A stretch of 64,000 bases of DNA from PALSA-1006 sp963733265 (GCA_963733265.1 CAVTCF010000004.1:62001-126000), one strand, 5' to 3'. Shown: positions 35,654 through 45,175, counted from the first letter of the stretch. A program made the numbers and translations. Notes: generated by a model not told the origin, from the sequence alone.

Positions 35654-36014
35654 TGAATCCTCGCTTTACTGAAACTCCCATATTCTTAGTAAATTAACAC
35701 GAATAAAATATTTTCTCTTCGACTTTTGTAACTCGCTGTTGCGCCTTCTCGGCGGCCTTTTTTTTGACTGGAAATCTGCAAACTTTTTGCTGAAATTAAA
35801 GCGCGATTGTGTAATTTATTCTTGTTGTAAAATCCCTCAAGCCGCAATTCGTCAGCTTTGGCCGTTTAGCCGCTTTTGGCACGTTTTTGTGTTTTCCCAG
35901 CCTGTCTCCTATGCGCGCATGAATTAACTCGATGGCGGCCTGTTTTGGAGGGCGTGGTCTGTATCCCTTATAGCTACGAGGATTGAGGGTCATTAAATCT
36001 ATAAAAACCAATTT

Positions 36015-36142
36015 GCCACAGAGAACACCGAGATCACAGAGAAAAACTGCGGTTATAACGCAAGAGAGTTTCACTCTTTCGGTGATGCTACGAAACTGAC
36101 GGAATACACGTCTCTCTCGGTGTGCTCTGTGATCTCTGTGGC
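36015..36142. repeat. CACAGAG-rich long inverted repeat
   Basis: The left arm starts GCCACAGAGAACACCGAGAT (36015-36043). The right arm on the opposite strand starts GCCACAGAGATCACAGAGCA (36142-36111). The arms share GCCACAGAGA and ACCGAGA with small differences, and each contains short CACAGAG repeats. The right arm is followed by a T-rich run. This kind of repeat is widespread in betaproteobacterial intergenic DNA. Confidence 0.6.
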
Positions 36143-36202
36143 TTGAATTTTTTTGTTTTCGTTATTCTTTCCTACGATTACTTGAATCCTTCTGCGTAAG
36201 TA

Positions 36203-36232
36203 AAAATGGCCACGACTAGTTGCGGCCATTTT
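36203..36232 (-). terminator. Terminator downstream of gyrB
   Basis: AAAATGGCC (36203-36211) pairs with GGCCATTTT (36224-36232) across a 12-base loop, with T residues following on the minus strand. It lies 27 bp past the gyrB stop. Confidence 0.75.
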
Positions 36233-36258
36233 CTTTTCTTCTTCTGCAACCTTACAAT

Positions 36259-38688
36259 TTACACATCCAGGTTTTTTACTCCGAGCGCATTCTTTTCAAT
36301 GAAAGCCCGGCGTGGCTCAACCACTTCACCCATTAGGGTAGTAAATATCTCATCGGCTCCGATGGCATCTTCGATGCGCACGCGCAACAAAATACGATTT
36401 TTTACATCCATCGTGGTTTCCCACAACTGCTCGGGATTCATCTCGCCCAGACCTTTGTAGCGCTGGATGCTAACGCCGCGTTTCGCATCGTCCAACAACC
36501 ACTCCACGGCTTGCTTAAAGCTGGTCACTCCGCGTTTTTGTTCGCCGCGCATGACATAAGCCGACGCAGAAACCAGGCCATTCAGCGCATCAGCAGTCTG
36601 GCGGATTTGGGCATAATCACCGCCCTGCAAAAACTCTTTGTTCAGATGGCTTACTGAATAATTGCCATGGAATACTTTTTCCAGACGCAAACGCAGTTCC
36701 CCGTTTTCATCATTTTCCACGACGGCCTTAATGACTCCGCCACAAGCGTCTTCCAGAAGTTTTGCACTGGCTTGCGCTTTAGCAGGATCATCCAGCGATA
36801 GCTCAGGCAGAACCAATAATGCGTGACTAGCCTCTGGCGCAATAAAATGTGAAAGACGATCAATCACCGCTTCGGCAAGGAAATATTTCTTTGCAATCTC
36901 GCCTAGGGCTTCGCCCTGAATTGGAGTCGCGTTAAGAGCCGGATAAAAAGCCGCATTATTGAGCGCCGCGCCTAACATATAGTTTTTCAGTTCATGCTCG
37001 TCCTTTAGATAACGCTCATCCTTGCCTTGCTTGATTTTATACAAAGGCGGCTGGGCGATATAAATATGACCGCGCTCGACCAACTCCGGCATTTGGCGAT
37101 AGAAGAAAGTCAACAGCAGAGTGCGGATATGCGCTCCGTCCACGTCCGCATCCGTCATGATAATAATGCGATGGTAGCGCAACTTTTCCGCGCTATATTC
37201 TTCCTTGCCGATACCCGTCCCCAGCACCGTAATTAAGGTGACGATTTCTTGCGAAGAAATAAGTTTTTCGAAACGCGCTCGCTCAACGTTAAGAATTTTG
37301 CCCTTCAGCGGCAGAATCGCTTGGAACTTGCGATCACGCCCTTGCTTGGCAGAACCACCCGCCGAGTCTCCCTCGACCAGGTACAGTTCTGAAAGTGCTG
37401 GGTCTTTCTCTTGGCAATCTGCCAGTTTTCCCGGCAAACCGATTCCGTCCAGAATACCTTTGCGACGGGTTAACTCACGGGCTTTACGTGCGGCATCTCG
37501 AGCACGCGCTGCATCAATTATTTTGTTGCAAATAATCTTGGCATCGATTGGATTTTCCAACAGATAGTCGGTTAGTTTTTGTGTAACGATTTCTTGCACT
37601 GCCGGCTGTACTTCGCTGGAAACCAGCTTGTCTTTGGTCTGGGAGGAAAACTTGGGCTCAGGTACTTTTACTGATAGCACGCAAGTCAAACCCTCTCGCA
37701 TATCGTCACCGGCGGTATCTACCTTGGCTTTTTTTGCCAATTCATGTTCTTCGATATATTTATTGATGACGCGAGTCATTGCCATGCGCAGGCCGGTGAG
37801 GTGTGAACCACCATCGCGCTGGGGAATATTATTGGTAAAACACTGCACGACTTCCGAATAGCTGTCGTTCCATTGCATGGAGACATCGATCGATACCGCG
37901 TCTTTTTCTCCCTGCGCATGGAAGGGCTTGGGGTGTAACACGGTCTTGCTTTTGTTCATATACTCGACAAATCCGCGCACGCCGCCCGAGTGAGCGAAGT
38001 TTTCGCTTTTCCCAGTGCGCTGATCTACCAGTTCAATCTTTACCCCATTATTTAAAAATGACAGCTCTCGTAGGCGCTTTGCCAGTATTTCATAATGAAA
38101 CTCGACCGGGCCGAATATTTCTGTGTCTGCCAAAAAATGTACTTCTGTGCCGCGCTTATTACTCTCGCCAATCATTGGTACAGGAGAAACTTCAACCCCT
38201 TTTTCAATTTCAATGAGCCGGTCTTTTACTGCACCGCGATTAAATGAAAGACAATATTTTTTTCCATCCCGGTATGTTGTTAGCTTTAGCCATTCTGATA
38301 GACCATTAACACAGCTAACACCTACACCATGAAGACCACCAGATACTTTGTAACTGTTCTGATTAAACTTGCCGCCCGCGTGTAATACCGTTAAAACAAT
38401 CTCCGCAGCCGAACGCTTTGGTTCATGTTTATCATCAAACTTTATTCCCACTGGAATACCACGACCATTATCCGCCACTGATATTGAATTATCCGCATGA
38501 ATGATAACTTTGATATCATCACAATGTCCTGCTAAAGACTCATCAATCGCATTATCGACAACTTCAAACACCATGTGGTGCAGGCCTGTGCCATCTGATG
38601 TATCACCAATATACATACCAGGGCGTTTTCGTACAGCTTCTAATCCTTCAAGTTGTTGGATACTTGATTCGTCGTAGTTTTCACTCAT
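36259..38688 (-). CDS. gyrB: DNA gyrase subunit B
   Basis: ATPase subunit of gyrase, which introduces negative supercoils. The 809-residue protein has the GHKL ATPase at the N-terminus (GLEAVRKRPGMYIGDT, VVDNAIDE, GLHGVGVSCVN), the transducer, the Toprim motif YLVEGDSAGGSAKQGRDRKF (about 420-440), and an insert typical of beta/gamma GyrB before the C-terminal QRYKGLGEMNPEQLWETTM. Third in the dnaA-dnaN-gyrB run. A parS-like site lies between it and dnaN. Confidence 0.97.
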   Translation of the reverse strand: MSENYDESSIQQLEGLEAVRKRPGMYIGDTSDGTGLHHMVFEVVDNAIDESLAGHCDDIKVIIHADNSISVADNGRGIPVGIKFDDKHEPKRSAAEIVLTVLHAGGKFNQNSYKVSGGLHGVGVSCVNGLSEWLKLTTYRDGKKYCLSFNRGAVKDRLIEIEKGVEVSPVPMIGESNKRGTEVHFLADTEIFGPVEFHYEILAKRLRELSFLNNGVKIELVDQRTGKSENFAHSGGVRGFVEYMNKSKTVLHPKPFHAQGEKDAVSIDVSMQWNDSYSEVVQCFTNNIPQRDGGSHLTGLRMAMTRVINKYIEEHELAKKAKVDTAGDDMREGLTCVLSVKVPEPKFSSQTKDKLVSSEVQPAVQEIVTQKLTDYLLENPIDAKIICNKIIDAARARDAARKARELTRRKGILDGIGLPGKLADCQEKDPALSELYLVEGDSAGGSAKQGRDRKFQAILPLKGKILNVERARFEKLISSQEIVTLITVLGTGIGKEEYSAEKLRYHRIIIMTDADVDGAHIRTLLLTFFYRQMPELVERGHIYIAQPPLYKIKQGKDERYLKDEHELKNYMLGAALNNAAFYPALNATPIQGEALGEIAKKYFLAEAVIDRLSHFIAPEASHALLVLPELSLDDPAKAQASAKLLEDACGGVIKAVVENDENGELRLRLEKVFHGNYSVSHLNKEFLQGGDYAQIRQTADALNGLVSASAYVMRGEQKRGVTSFKQAVEWLLDDAKRGVSIQRYKGLGEMNPEQLWETTMDVKNRILLRVRIEDAIGADEIFTTLMGEVVEPRRAFIEKNALGVKNLDV

Positions 38689-38705
38689 TGGATATTTATT
38701 CTTTC

Positions 38706-38721
38706 TGTTTCACGTGGAACA
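38706..38721 (+). promoter_or_regulatory. Probable parS site (one mismatch) between dnaN and gyrB
   Basis: TGTTTCACGTGGAACA differs from the canonical TGTTTCACGTGAAACA by one base and keeps the CACGTG core. The ParB gene and a perfect parS are within 10 kb. Confidence 0.7.
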
Positions 38722-38723
38722 AA

Positions 38724-39827
38724 TTAAATTCGCATTGGCATGACTACATATTTATAATCATTTTCACCAGCTACTGTAATTAAAATACTACTATTGGGAT
38801 CGCCAAAAGAAAAAGTAACTGTTTGCGACGGTGTGCTATTCAAGCCATCAAGCAAGTAATTTACATTAAAGCCTATATCAAGGGCGGGGCCATGATAATC
38901 ATTTTCAATCTCTTCTTGTGCTTCTTCTTGCTCGCTATTGCTACTTATAATTCTTAGCGTTTTTTCTGTTAAAACAAAACGAACACCCCTAAATTTTTCA
39001 TTCGACAGAATTGCAGCTCGTTGCAAAGCTTGTAAAACAGTTAGTCTATCTAAAATTAAATGGTTGCTGTACTTAGGAATTACTCGTTCATAATCAGGAA
39101 ACTTCCCGTCTATAATTTTAGAAGTTAGAACAATATTTTGGAACGTAAAGCGAACTTGTTTTTCTGCGAGTTCTAAACTAACTGTTTCGTCTGATTCAGC
39201 AAGCAATTTTGTTAGTTCATTAACGGTCTTTCTAGAAAGAATTACTTCGTATTTTTCGTACGCTGAATCAAGTTTTGAACTGACATATGCTAGCCGGTGT
39301 CCATCAGTAGCGATCAACCTGATTTGATCTCCTTCAATAAGCAACAGGACTCCGTTCAAATAGTATCTAATATCCTGTTGTGCCATTGCGTATTGAACTA
39401 AACCGAGAAGATTTTTTAGCAATCCCTGTTTAATAATAACTCTTGTTGCTCCATCAAGCTGTTCCGACACAACTGGAAAGTCTTTCGCTGGTAATGTTTG
39501 TAAACTAAAACGGCTTTTATTCGCTTTTATTAGTAGTTTATTTTCCTGAATATCTAAGGAGATAATACTTTTTTCGGGTAATACACGTAGAATTTCTTGC
39601 AGTTTTTTCGCCGAAACGGTTAGAGAATTTTTGCCGGAACTTGACCCTATTGCTTGTTTTGAAGAAATTTGAATTTCTAGGTCTGTTGCAATAAAAACTA
39701 TTTTCTCTGAATCCTTTTCAATTAGAACATTTGACAGAATCGGTAACGGCTGTTTTCTTTCAACTATTCCTACAACAGTCTGAAGTGGTTTTAGTAATTC
39801 ATCGCGGTCTATTTTATCAATGAACAT
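38724..39827 (-). CDS. dnaN: DNA polymerase III beta subunit (sliding clamp)
   Basis: Ring-shaped processivity clamp. The 367-residue protein shows the three clamp domains, beginning MFIDKIDRDELLKPLQTVVGIVERKQPLPILSNVL and ending YKYVVMPMRI, the conserved C-terminus that forms part of the partner-binding pocket. It lies between dnaA and gyrB in the standard order, with 192 bp of AT-rich sequence before it. Confidence 0.97.
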   Translation of the reverse strand: MFIDKIDRDELLKPLQTVVGIVERKQPLPILSNVLIEKDSEKIVFIATDLEIQISSKQAIGSSSGKNSLTVSAKKLQEILRVLPEKSIISLDIQENKLLIKANKSRFSLQTLPAKDFPVVSEQLDGATRVIIKQGLLKNLLGLVQYAMAQQDIRYYLNGVLLLIEGDQIRLIATDGHRLAYVSSKLDSAYEKYEVILSRKTVNELTKLLAESDETVSLELAEKQVRFTFQNIVLTSKIIDGKFPDYERVIPKYSNHLILDRLTVLQALQRAAILSNEKFRGVRFVLTEKTLRIISSNSEQEEAQEEIENDYHGPALDIGFNVNYLLDGLNSTPSQTVTFSFGDPNSSILITVAGENDYKYVVMPMRI

Positions 39828-40019
39828 TTATATATATCCTTAATATCTATAATAATGGTGGTAAATGTTGAGTATAACTAAATTAGCTTTAATAAATCAG
39901 TTTGTTAATAGTAAGAAAGCTTGTAGATAAAGTGTTTGTAAAGTTGTTGATGCTTTTGTATTAATTATTATTTTAAGTGGTTAATTGCCACTTATTAACA
40001 TAACAATACCCTGTCTTGT
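39828..40019. other. AT-rich dnaA-dnaN spacer, part of the origin region
   Basis: The 192-bp spacer is strongly AT-rich. It contains a near-consensus DnaA box TTATCTACA on the minus strand (39922-39930) and a hairpin AAGTGG/CCACTT (39975-39993) after dnaA. It presumably also carries the dnaN promoter. It could act as a DNA-unwinding element or only as a promoter region. Confidence 0.5.
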
Positions 40020-41354
40020 TTAGTTTCTTAACGTTTGATTAAGTAAATTAAAATCTGCGTTTAAAGCAGAATCTTTGTTTCTCAAACTTTCTATTGTTTT
40101 ACATGCATGTAATACTGTCGAATGATCTCTTCCCCCAAAAGCGTTTCCGATTTCAGGAAGACTAAGCTGGGTCAGTTCTCTGGAAAGACACATCGCTATT
40201 TGTCTTGGTCTTGCGTATATCCTAGTTCTCTTTTTTGACATCAAATCAAATAGCTTAATTCGGTAGAAGTCAGCAACTGTCTTTTGGATGTTTTCGATAG
40301 AAACTTGCTTATTCTGAGCTGCCAAAAGATCTTTTAGAGCTTCTTTTGCCAAATCTACGTTAATCAATCTTTTATGAAATCGTGCAAAAGCTTCAATTCT
40401 ATTTAAAGCACCCTCTAGTTCTCTAATATTTGATCTTACGTGCTTTGCTATAAAAAATGCGACGTCCTCACCAATAGGATTTTTTGAAAGAGCAGACTTC
40501 TGCAATAAGATGGCCACACGCATTTCCAAACTTGGGGGTTCAATTGCTACCGTTAAGCCGCAACTAAATCGTGAAGTTAAACGAGGTTCAATTCCTGAAA
40601 TTTCTTTTGGGAAAGTGTCACATGTTATTACAACTTGTTTGTTTGTATCTATAAGCGAATTTAAAGTGTAAAAAAATTCCTGCTGAGTCCCTGGTTTGTC
40701 GGCAATAAATTGAATATCGTCTATTAACAGCAGGTCTAGGGAATTATAGTATTGCTTAAATTGGTCAAATTGTTTTGTTTGAAATGCACGAACAACATCT
40801 GTCACGTAATTAGTTGCATGTACATAGCAAATTTTCGCTTCAACGTTGTCTTTCTTGAATTGATTTCCAATAGCTTGTATTAGATGTGTCTTCCCCAATC
40901 CTACACCACCATAAATAAATAATGGGTTATAAGTTGTTCCTGGAGAATCAGCAACTTGAAACGCTGCGGCGTGAGCTAATTGGTTTGCTTTTCCTGTTAC
41001 AAAGTTTTCAAATAATAAAGCTGGATTGAGGTGAGAAGTATTTTTGAGTAATTTTTTTACTGTTGGTTTTTGTTCTGTATGAGAAACATCTCGTGGAGGT
41101 AGCAAAGATGTTTTTTTAGCAACCTGTACTTCAATTTTTGTCGGGGCAGAAAAATATGCTTGTGCCATTGTTTCAATTTCTGATAAAAAGCGCTCTTGGA
41201 GTACTTTTAATGTGAAACCGTTAGGCGCAATTAAAACAACGTGATCTCCCTTAACTTCAAAAATTAAGGGTTTGATCCAGGAATTGTATTGTTGCGGAGG
41301 AAGTTGTCCCTTAAAAAACTGAAGGCAGCTATCCCAGAGCTTTTGATGCGACAT
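40020..41354 (-). CDS. dnaA: Chromosomal replication initiator protein DnaA
   Basis: Binds DnaA boxes and opens oriC. The 444-residue protein has domain I (1-80), a short linker, the AAA+ domain with Walker A GGVGLGKTHL (about 148-157) and Walker B LLLIDDIQF, and the domain IV helix-turn-helix with the DnaA signature GGRDHSTVLHACKTI near the C-terminus. Transcribed away from rpmH; a perfect DnaA box 52 bp upstream of its start would allow self-regulation. Confidence 0.97.
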   Translation of the reverse strand: MSHQKLWDSCLQFFKGQLPPQQYNSWIKPLIFEVKGDHVVLIAPNGFTLKVLQERFLSEIETMAQAYFSAPTKIEVQVAKKTSLLPPRDVSHTEQKPTVKKLLKNTSHLNPALLFENFVTGKANQLAHAAAFQVADSPGTTYNPLFIYGGVGLGKTHLIQAIGNQFKKDNVEAKICYVHATNYVTDVVRAFQTKQFDQFKQYYNSLDLLLIDDIQFIADKPGTQQEFFYTLNSLIDTNKQVVITCDTFPKEISGIEPRLTSRFSCGLTVAIEPPSLEMRVAILLQKSALSKNPIGEDVAFFIAKHVRSNIRELEGALNRIEAFARFHKRLINVDLAKEALKDLLAAQNKQVSIENIQKTVADFYRIKLFDLMSKKRTRIYARPRQIAMCLSRELTQLSLPEIGNAFGGRDHSTVLHACKTIESLRNKDSALNADFNLLNQTLRN

Positions 41355-41405
41355 AAGTTTAATACTAAATTGGTCTAGTTTGTATTCTACAGGTACAGAG
41401 AAAAG

Positions 41406-41414
41406 TTATCCACA
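41406..41414 (+). promoter_or_regulatory. Consensus DnaA box in the dnaA-rpmH spacer
   Basis: TTATCCACA matches the strong DnaA box exactly. It lies in the 139-bp divergent spacer between dnaA and rpmH, close to the strand switch of the whole window. I see only this perfect box there, so the full oriC may extend to the dnaA-dnaN spacer. Confidence 0.75.
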
Positions 41415-41427
41415 GTATAAAATAAAC

Positions 41428-41456
41428 TTGACAGAGAGCGCTATACATATTGTAAT
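41428..41456 (+). promoter_or_regulatory. rpmH promoter
   Basis: TTGACA (41428-41433) and TGTAAT (41451-41456) are spaced by exactly 17 bp, 37 bp before the rpmH start. The -35 box is perfect and the -10 has one mismatch. Confidence 0.8.
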
Positions 41457-41493
41457 CGCGCGCTTTTCAATACGAATATACGAAGGAACGAAC

Positions 41494-41628
41494 ATGAAAC
41501 GGACTTATCAACCATCAGTAACCAAAAGAAAACGAACGCACGGGTTTTTAGTTCGTATGAAGACTAAAGGTGGCAGAGCAGTTATTGCAGCTCGTCGAGC
41601 AAAAGGCCGTGTACGTTTAGCTGTGTAA
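41494..41628 (+). CDS. rpmH: 50S ribosomal protein L34
   Basis: A 44-residue very basic protein, MKRTYQPSVTKRKRTHGFLV with the usual Arg/Lys-rich continuation, of standard L34 length. The start follows a GAAGGA ribosome site. It begins the plus-strand run of genes from the origin and is followed by rnpA one base after its stop. Confidence 0.97.
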   Translation: MKRTYQPSVTKRKRTHGFLVRMKTKGGRAVIAARRAKGRVRLAV

Positions 41629-41629
41629 A

Positions 41630-41965
41630 GTGAATCAAAGGCTCTCTTGCGCACAACGCTTGAATAACCCGGTTGTCTTTGAGAGAGCACTTAATACACG
41701 GGCCTTAACTGATAAGTGGTTGGCAATACATGTTGTACCAAATGAGGTCGGTTTTGATAGACTTGGAATAGTAATTAGTAAACGTAATGTTCCAAAGGCT
41801 GTTGGAAGAAACCGGATTAAGCGCCAGATTCGCGAAATATTTAGATTGAAACCTAATTTACACGCTAACTCGTTTGATATTGTTGTCCGGATTAGAAGGA
41901 ACGTTCTTAAAGAAGAAATGGCGTTATTTCAGCATGTAGTGTCTCGCTTATTAAAGAAAGTGTGA
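41630..41965 (+). CDS. rnpA: Ribonuclease P protein component
   Basis: Protein subunit of RNase P, which matures tRNA 5' ends. The 111-residue protein starts at GTG one base after the rpmH stop. It has the conserved RNR-type motif VGRNRIKRQIREIFR (about 59-73). Very basic. The rpmH-rnpA-yidD-yidC order is the classical one. The GTG start and near-overlap suggest translational coupling to rpmH. Confidence 0.95.
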   Translation: MNQRLSCAQRLNNPVVFERALNTRALTDKWLAIHVVPNEVGFDRLGIVISKRNVPKAVGRNRIKRQIREIFRLKPNLHANSFDIVVRIRRNVLKEEMALFQHVVSRLLKKV

Positions 41966-41975
41966 ATAGCAGAAA

Positions 41976-42185
41976 ATGACACGTCTGTTTTTATTGATAA
42001 TTAAAGGCTATCAGTATCTGATTAGTCCACTGTTCCCGCCTTCTTGTCGTTTTACTCCATCGTGTTCTCATTATTGCAGAGAAGCCTTAATCAAACATGG
42101 TTTGGTTAAGGGGTTGTGGTTAAGTATCTGGCGATTTTTACGATGCAATCCGTGGAATGCCGGTGGCTACGACCCCGTTCCTTAA
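41976..42185 (+). CDS. yidD: Membrane protein insertion efficiency factor YidD
   Basis: A 69-residue small inner-membrane-associated protein that aids YidC-dependent insertion. It has the conserved cysteine pattern SPLFPPSCRFTPSCSHYC (about 18-35) and GYDPVP at the C-terminus. It is 10 bp after rnpA and 31 bp before yidC. Confidence 0.96.
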   Translation: MTRLFLLIIKGYQYLISPLFPPSCRFTPSCSHYCREALIKHGLVKGLWLSIWRFLRCNPWNAGGYDPVP

Positions 42186-42216
42186 ATAACTAATTATGAT
42201 TTAGGTGTTTTTAACG

Positions 42217-43845
42217 ATGGATTTTCAAAGACTTTTTTTGTTTCTTATCTTTTCTTTTTCGGCCTTATTGCTTTGGGACGGCTGGCAAAGATATCAGCAT
42301 CCAGTTCCATTGCCGGCCGAGTCTTCTGCGGCCCCGGAAAAAACTCAACCTGTACCATCTTCTTCTTTGACTGTTAAGACATCGGAAATTGGAAAAACTG
42401 CAGAAGGAACTAATAGCAATTTGGGAAAGAAGATTACGGTTCGGACGGACAATCTATTGGTTGAAATCAACACGCTGGGTGGCGATATTCAACGCGTAGA
42501 GCTGTTGAAACATAAAGATGCCGTCGACAAGAACAAAAATTTTGTACTTCTTCAAAAGCAACAAAACCATAACTATTATGCACAAACGGGGCTTATTGGT
42601 GAGGGACTACCAACGCACCAAGCTTTGTTTACATCAACAGCAGAAGAATACACGTTAGCCGATGGGGCTGATAACGTATCAGTTCGCTTGTCTGCTAATG
42701 AAAACGTAACCAAAGTTTTGACATTTCATCGAGACAGTTATGTTATCGAGGTTGGTTATGAAATTGTTAATAGCGGGTTGACACCGCTTAACCCGTCTGC
42801 GTACTTTCAATTAGTTCGCGACGAGGCCCCGTCTTCTGGCGAATCAAAACTTGTTCCAACCTATAATGGTCCTGCAATCTACACTGATAAAGAAAAGTTC
42901 CAGAAGGTTGAGTACTCAAGCATAGAGAAAAATAAAACCAGCTACCCCAAAAATAGTGATAACGGCTGGGTTGCAATGCTGCAACATTACTTTGTAGCAG
43001 CATGGTTGCCACCCGAGAAAGTTAGTCGCGAGTACTATACAAAATCATTAGGCAATAAAGAATATTCGATCGGAGCAATCCTGCCCATTGTTACTATCGA
43101 GGCAGGGCAAAAAGGCGGGATTACAGCCTCTTTGTATGTTGGGCCAGCGACATCCAAATTGGATAGCATTGCTCCGGGTTTAGATCGAACGGTTGATTAC
43201 GGATGGTTGACCATTATAGCAACCCCGTTATTCTGGCTTCTAACACAAATCCAAGGCTGGACTCACAATTGGGGTGGAGCTATTATTGTTTTAACTTTAT
43301 TGATAAAACTGGCCTTTTTCCCTTTATCTGCAGCCAGTTATCGTTCAATGGCCAGAATGCGCTTAGTTGCGCCAAAACTTGAAAAAATAAAACAACAATA
43401 TAGCGATGATCGTGAAAAGTTAAATCGCGCCATGATGGAGCTGTACAAGGTAGAGAAAATCAATCCATTGGGTGGCTGTTTGCCTATGTTAATCCAAATA
43501 CCGGTTTTCATATCCTTGTACTGGGCAATATTATCGAGCGTGGAATTGCGCCATGCACCGTTTTTCGGCTGGATTACCGATTTGTCCGCTGCCGATCCTT
43601 ATTATGTGCTGCCCGCTATTATGGGAGTCAGTATGCTGATACAAAGCAAGCTTAGTCCCGCACCACCGGATCCACTGCAGGCAAAGTTAATGCAGCTGAT
43701 GCCGGTTATATTTAGCGTGGTTTTCTTTTTCTTTCCAGCAGGACTAGTGTTGTACTCGGTTGTGAATAATGTCCTTTCAATCACGCAGCAATGGTACATC
43801 ACCCGCAATCAAGAAATTGGCCAAAAAGGTGCAGCGAAGCCTTGA
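42217..43845 (+). CDS. yidC: Membrane protein insertase YidC
   Basis: Inserts and folds inner-membrane proteins alone or with SecYEG. The 542-residue protein begins MDFQRLFLFLIFSFSALLLW (first membrane segment); this ATG is preferred over one 12 bp upstream because family members start MDFQR. A large periplasmic beta domain (about 60-320) follows, then the conserved membrane segments starting near NWGGAIIVLTLLIKLAFFPLS, which carry the hydrophilic-groove Arg region. The 3' end overlaps the mnmE start. Confidence 0.96.
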   Translation: MDFQRLFLFLIFSFSALLLWDGWQRYQHPVPLPAESSAAPEKTQPVPSSSLTVKTSEIGKTAEGTNSNLGKKITVRTDNLLVEINTLGGDIQRVELLKHKDAVDKNKNFVLLQKQQNHNYYAQTGLIGEGLPTHQALFTSTAEEYTLADGADNVSVRLSANENVTKVLTFHRDSYVIEVGYEIVNSGLTPLNPSAYFQLVRDEAPSSGESKLVPTYNGPAIYTDKEKFQKVEYSSIEKNKTSYPKNSDNGWVAMLQHYFVAAWLPPEKVSREYYTKSLGNKEYSIGAILPIVTIEAGQKGGITASLYVGPATSKLDSIAPGLDRTVDYGWLTIIATPLFWLLTQIQGWTHNWGGAIIVLTLLIKLAFFPLSAASYRSMARMRLVAPKLEKIKQQYSDDREKLNRAMMELYKVEKINPLGGCLPMLIQIPVFISLYWAILSSVELRHAPFFGWITDLSAADPYYVLPAIMGVSMLIQSKLSPAPPDPLQAKLMQLMPVIFSVVFFFFPAGLVLYSVVNNVLSITQQWYITRNQEIGQKGAAKP

Positions 43846-45169
43846 TGATATTGCTGCCATAGCCACACCACCCGGGCAGGGTGGTATTGGCGTGGTTCGG
43901 GTTTCAGGGAGCGACCTTTCCCGACTAACTACCGTTTTAATTGGTAAAGTGCCGATAGCTCGCCATGCAACCTATTCAACTTTTTTAGATTCAGACGGGC
44001 AAGTCATCGACAGGGGTATTGCAATATTTTTCCCCGGACCCAATTCATATACCGGGGAAGATGTTTTAGAACTACAGGCACATGGGGGTTCAGCAGTTTT
44101 GCAACTGTTGCTCAAACGCTGTTTGTCTGTCGGGGCGCGCACAGCTCAGCCCGGAGAATTCACACTAAGGGCTTTTTTAAACAACAAACTGGATCTCGTA
44201 CAAGCAGAAAGTGTGGCAGACTTGATCAGCGCTACCAGTGAACAAGCTGTTCGCAGCGCAAACCGTTCACTACAAGGAGGCTTTTCCAAATCTATCAATT
44301 CTTTGGTTGACGAGCTCATCGCGCTACGAATACTAATTGAGGCCACGATAGATTTTCCAGAGGAAGAACTAGACTTGTCCGATTTTAAAAGAATTGAAGA
44401 CACACATAAAGTGATTCTTCATCGCCTTGAACAAACCTTTAAACTGGCGAAACAAGGCAGTCTTTTGCGTGAGGGGGCACACATTGTTCTAGTTGGACAA
44501 CCCAATGTTGGCAAATCAAGCCTATTAAATTGTTTGGCTGGCGAAGATATCGCACTCGTTAGTGAAATTGCAGGAACGACGCGCGATATAGTTCGTCAAT
44601 CAATTAGCATTAACGGAGTGCCCCTACACTTGATTGATACTGCCGGGTTGCGGGAGTCAGGAGATATTGTTGAAAAAATGGGAATGGAGCGGACAAAATT
44701 GGCAATGCAGAAAGCCGATTTAGTAGTAGTAATTATGGAAACGTCAAACGAAAATCCGCAAGAACACAGCGCAATAATAAACTTAATTCCAAAGCACATA
44801 CCCAAATTGTATGTAATCAACAAAATTGATTTATACGAACAGAAGCCGCGGATAGAACTACACAAGGAGCAACTGTATATTTATTTGTCTGCGAAGAGAG
44901 AAACAGGAATTGATCTGCTGCGCGGAAAAATACTTGAAATGATTGAGTGGAGGGAGGAGTCCGGTGTTTTTATGGCAAGGGAGCGTCACTTGTTAGCCCT
45001 TGAACAAGCATTGCAATATATTAAAGGTGCAGCATCGTTATTAAATAGTTTGGAGTTGCTCGCCGAGGAGCTCCGCCTTGCGCAAGAAGCTTTAAGCAAA
45101 ATAACAGGCGAATTTTCTTCGGACGATTTGCTGGGTGAAATATTTAGCCATTTTTGTATTGGAAAATAA
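43829..45169 (+). CDS. mnmE: tRNA modification GTPase MnmE
   Basis: With MnmG makes the 5-(carboxymethyl)aminomethyl uridine at tRNA position 34. The 446-residue form begins at GTG (VQRSLDDIAAIATPPGQGG), which matches family N-termini; an ATG at 43769 would add 20 residues read inside yidC. The folate-binding N-domain is followed by the G domain with GQPNVGKSSLL, DTAGLRES and NKID. The C-terminus is FCIGK, holding the catalytic Cys. Neither start has a strong ribosome site; coupling to yidC is likely. Confidence 0.93.
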   Translation: MQRSLDDIAAIATPPGQGGIGVVRVSGSDLSRLTTVLIGKVPIARHATYSTFLDSDGQVIDRGIAIFFPGPNSYTGEDVLELQAHGGSAVLQLLLKRCLSVGARTAQPGEFTLRAFLNNKLDLVQAESVADLISATSEQAVRSANRSLQGGFSKSINSLVDELIALRILIEATIDFPEEELDLSDFKRIEDTHKVILHRLEQTFKLAKQGSLLREGAHIVLVGQPNVGKSSLLNCLAGEDIALVSEIAGTTRDIVRQSISINGVPLHLIDTAGLRESGDIVEKMGMERTKLAMQKADLVVVIMETSNENPQEHSAIINLIPKHIPKLYVINKIDLYEQKPRIELHKEQLYIYLSAKRETGIDLLRGKILEMIEWREESGVFMARERHLLALEQALQYIKGAASLLNSLELLAEELRLAQEALSKITGEFSSDDLLGEIFSHFCIGK

Positions 45170-45175
45170 GCAAAT

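Larger units (their letters stand above)
35654..36258. other. Gene-free stretch between the DUF2971 pseudogene and gyrB
   Basis: No credible gene. A 92-codon minus-strand frame (35796-36074) has no ribosome site or recognisable sequence. The stretch holds a long CACAGAG-type inverted repeat (36015-36142) and the gyrB terminator (36203-36232). Confidence 0.6.

Noticed and set aside
35796..36074. 92-codon minus-strand reading frame
   Set aside because: Runs into the CACAGAG repeat, has no ribosome site and no recognisable motif.
43769..43828. Longer N-terminus of mnmE beginning at ATG 43769
   Set aside because: The extra 20 residues are read inside yidC and are absent from the family; GTG at 43829 fits the usual start better.
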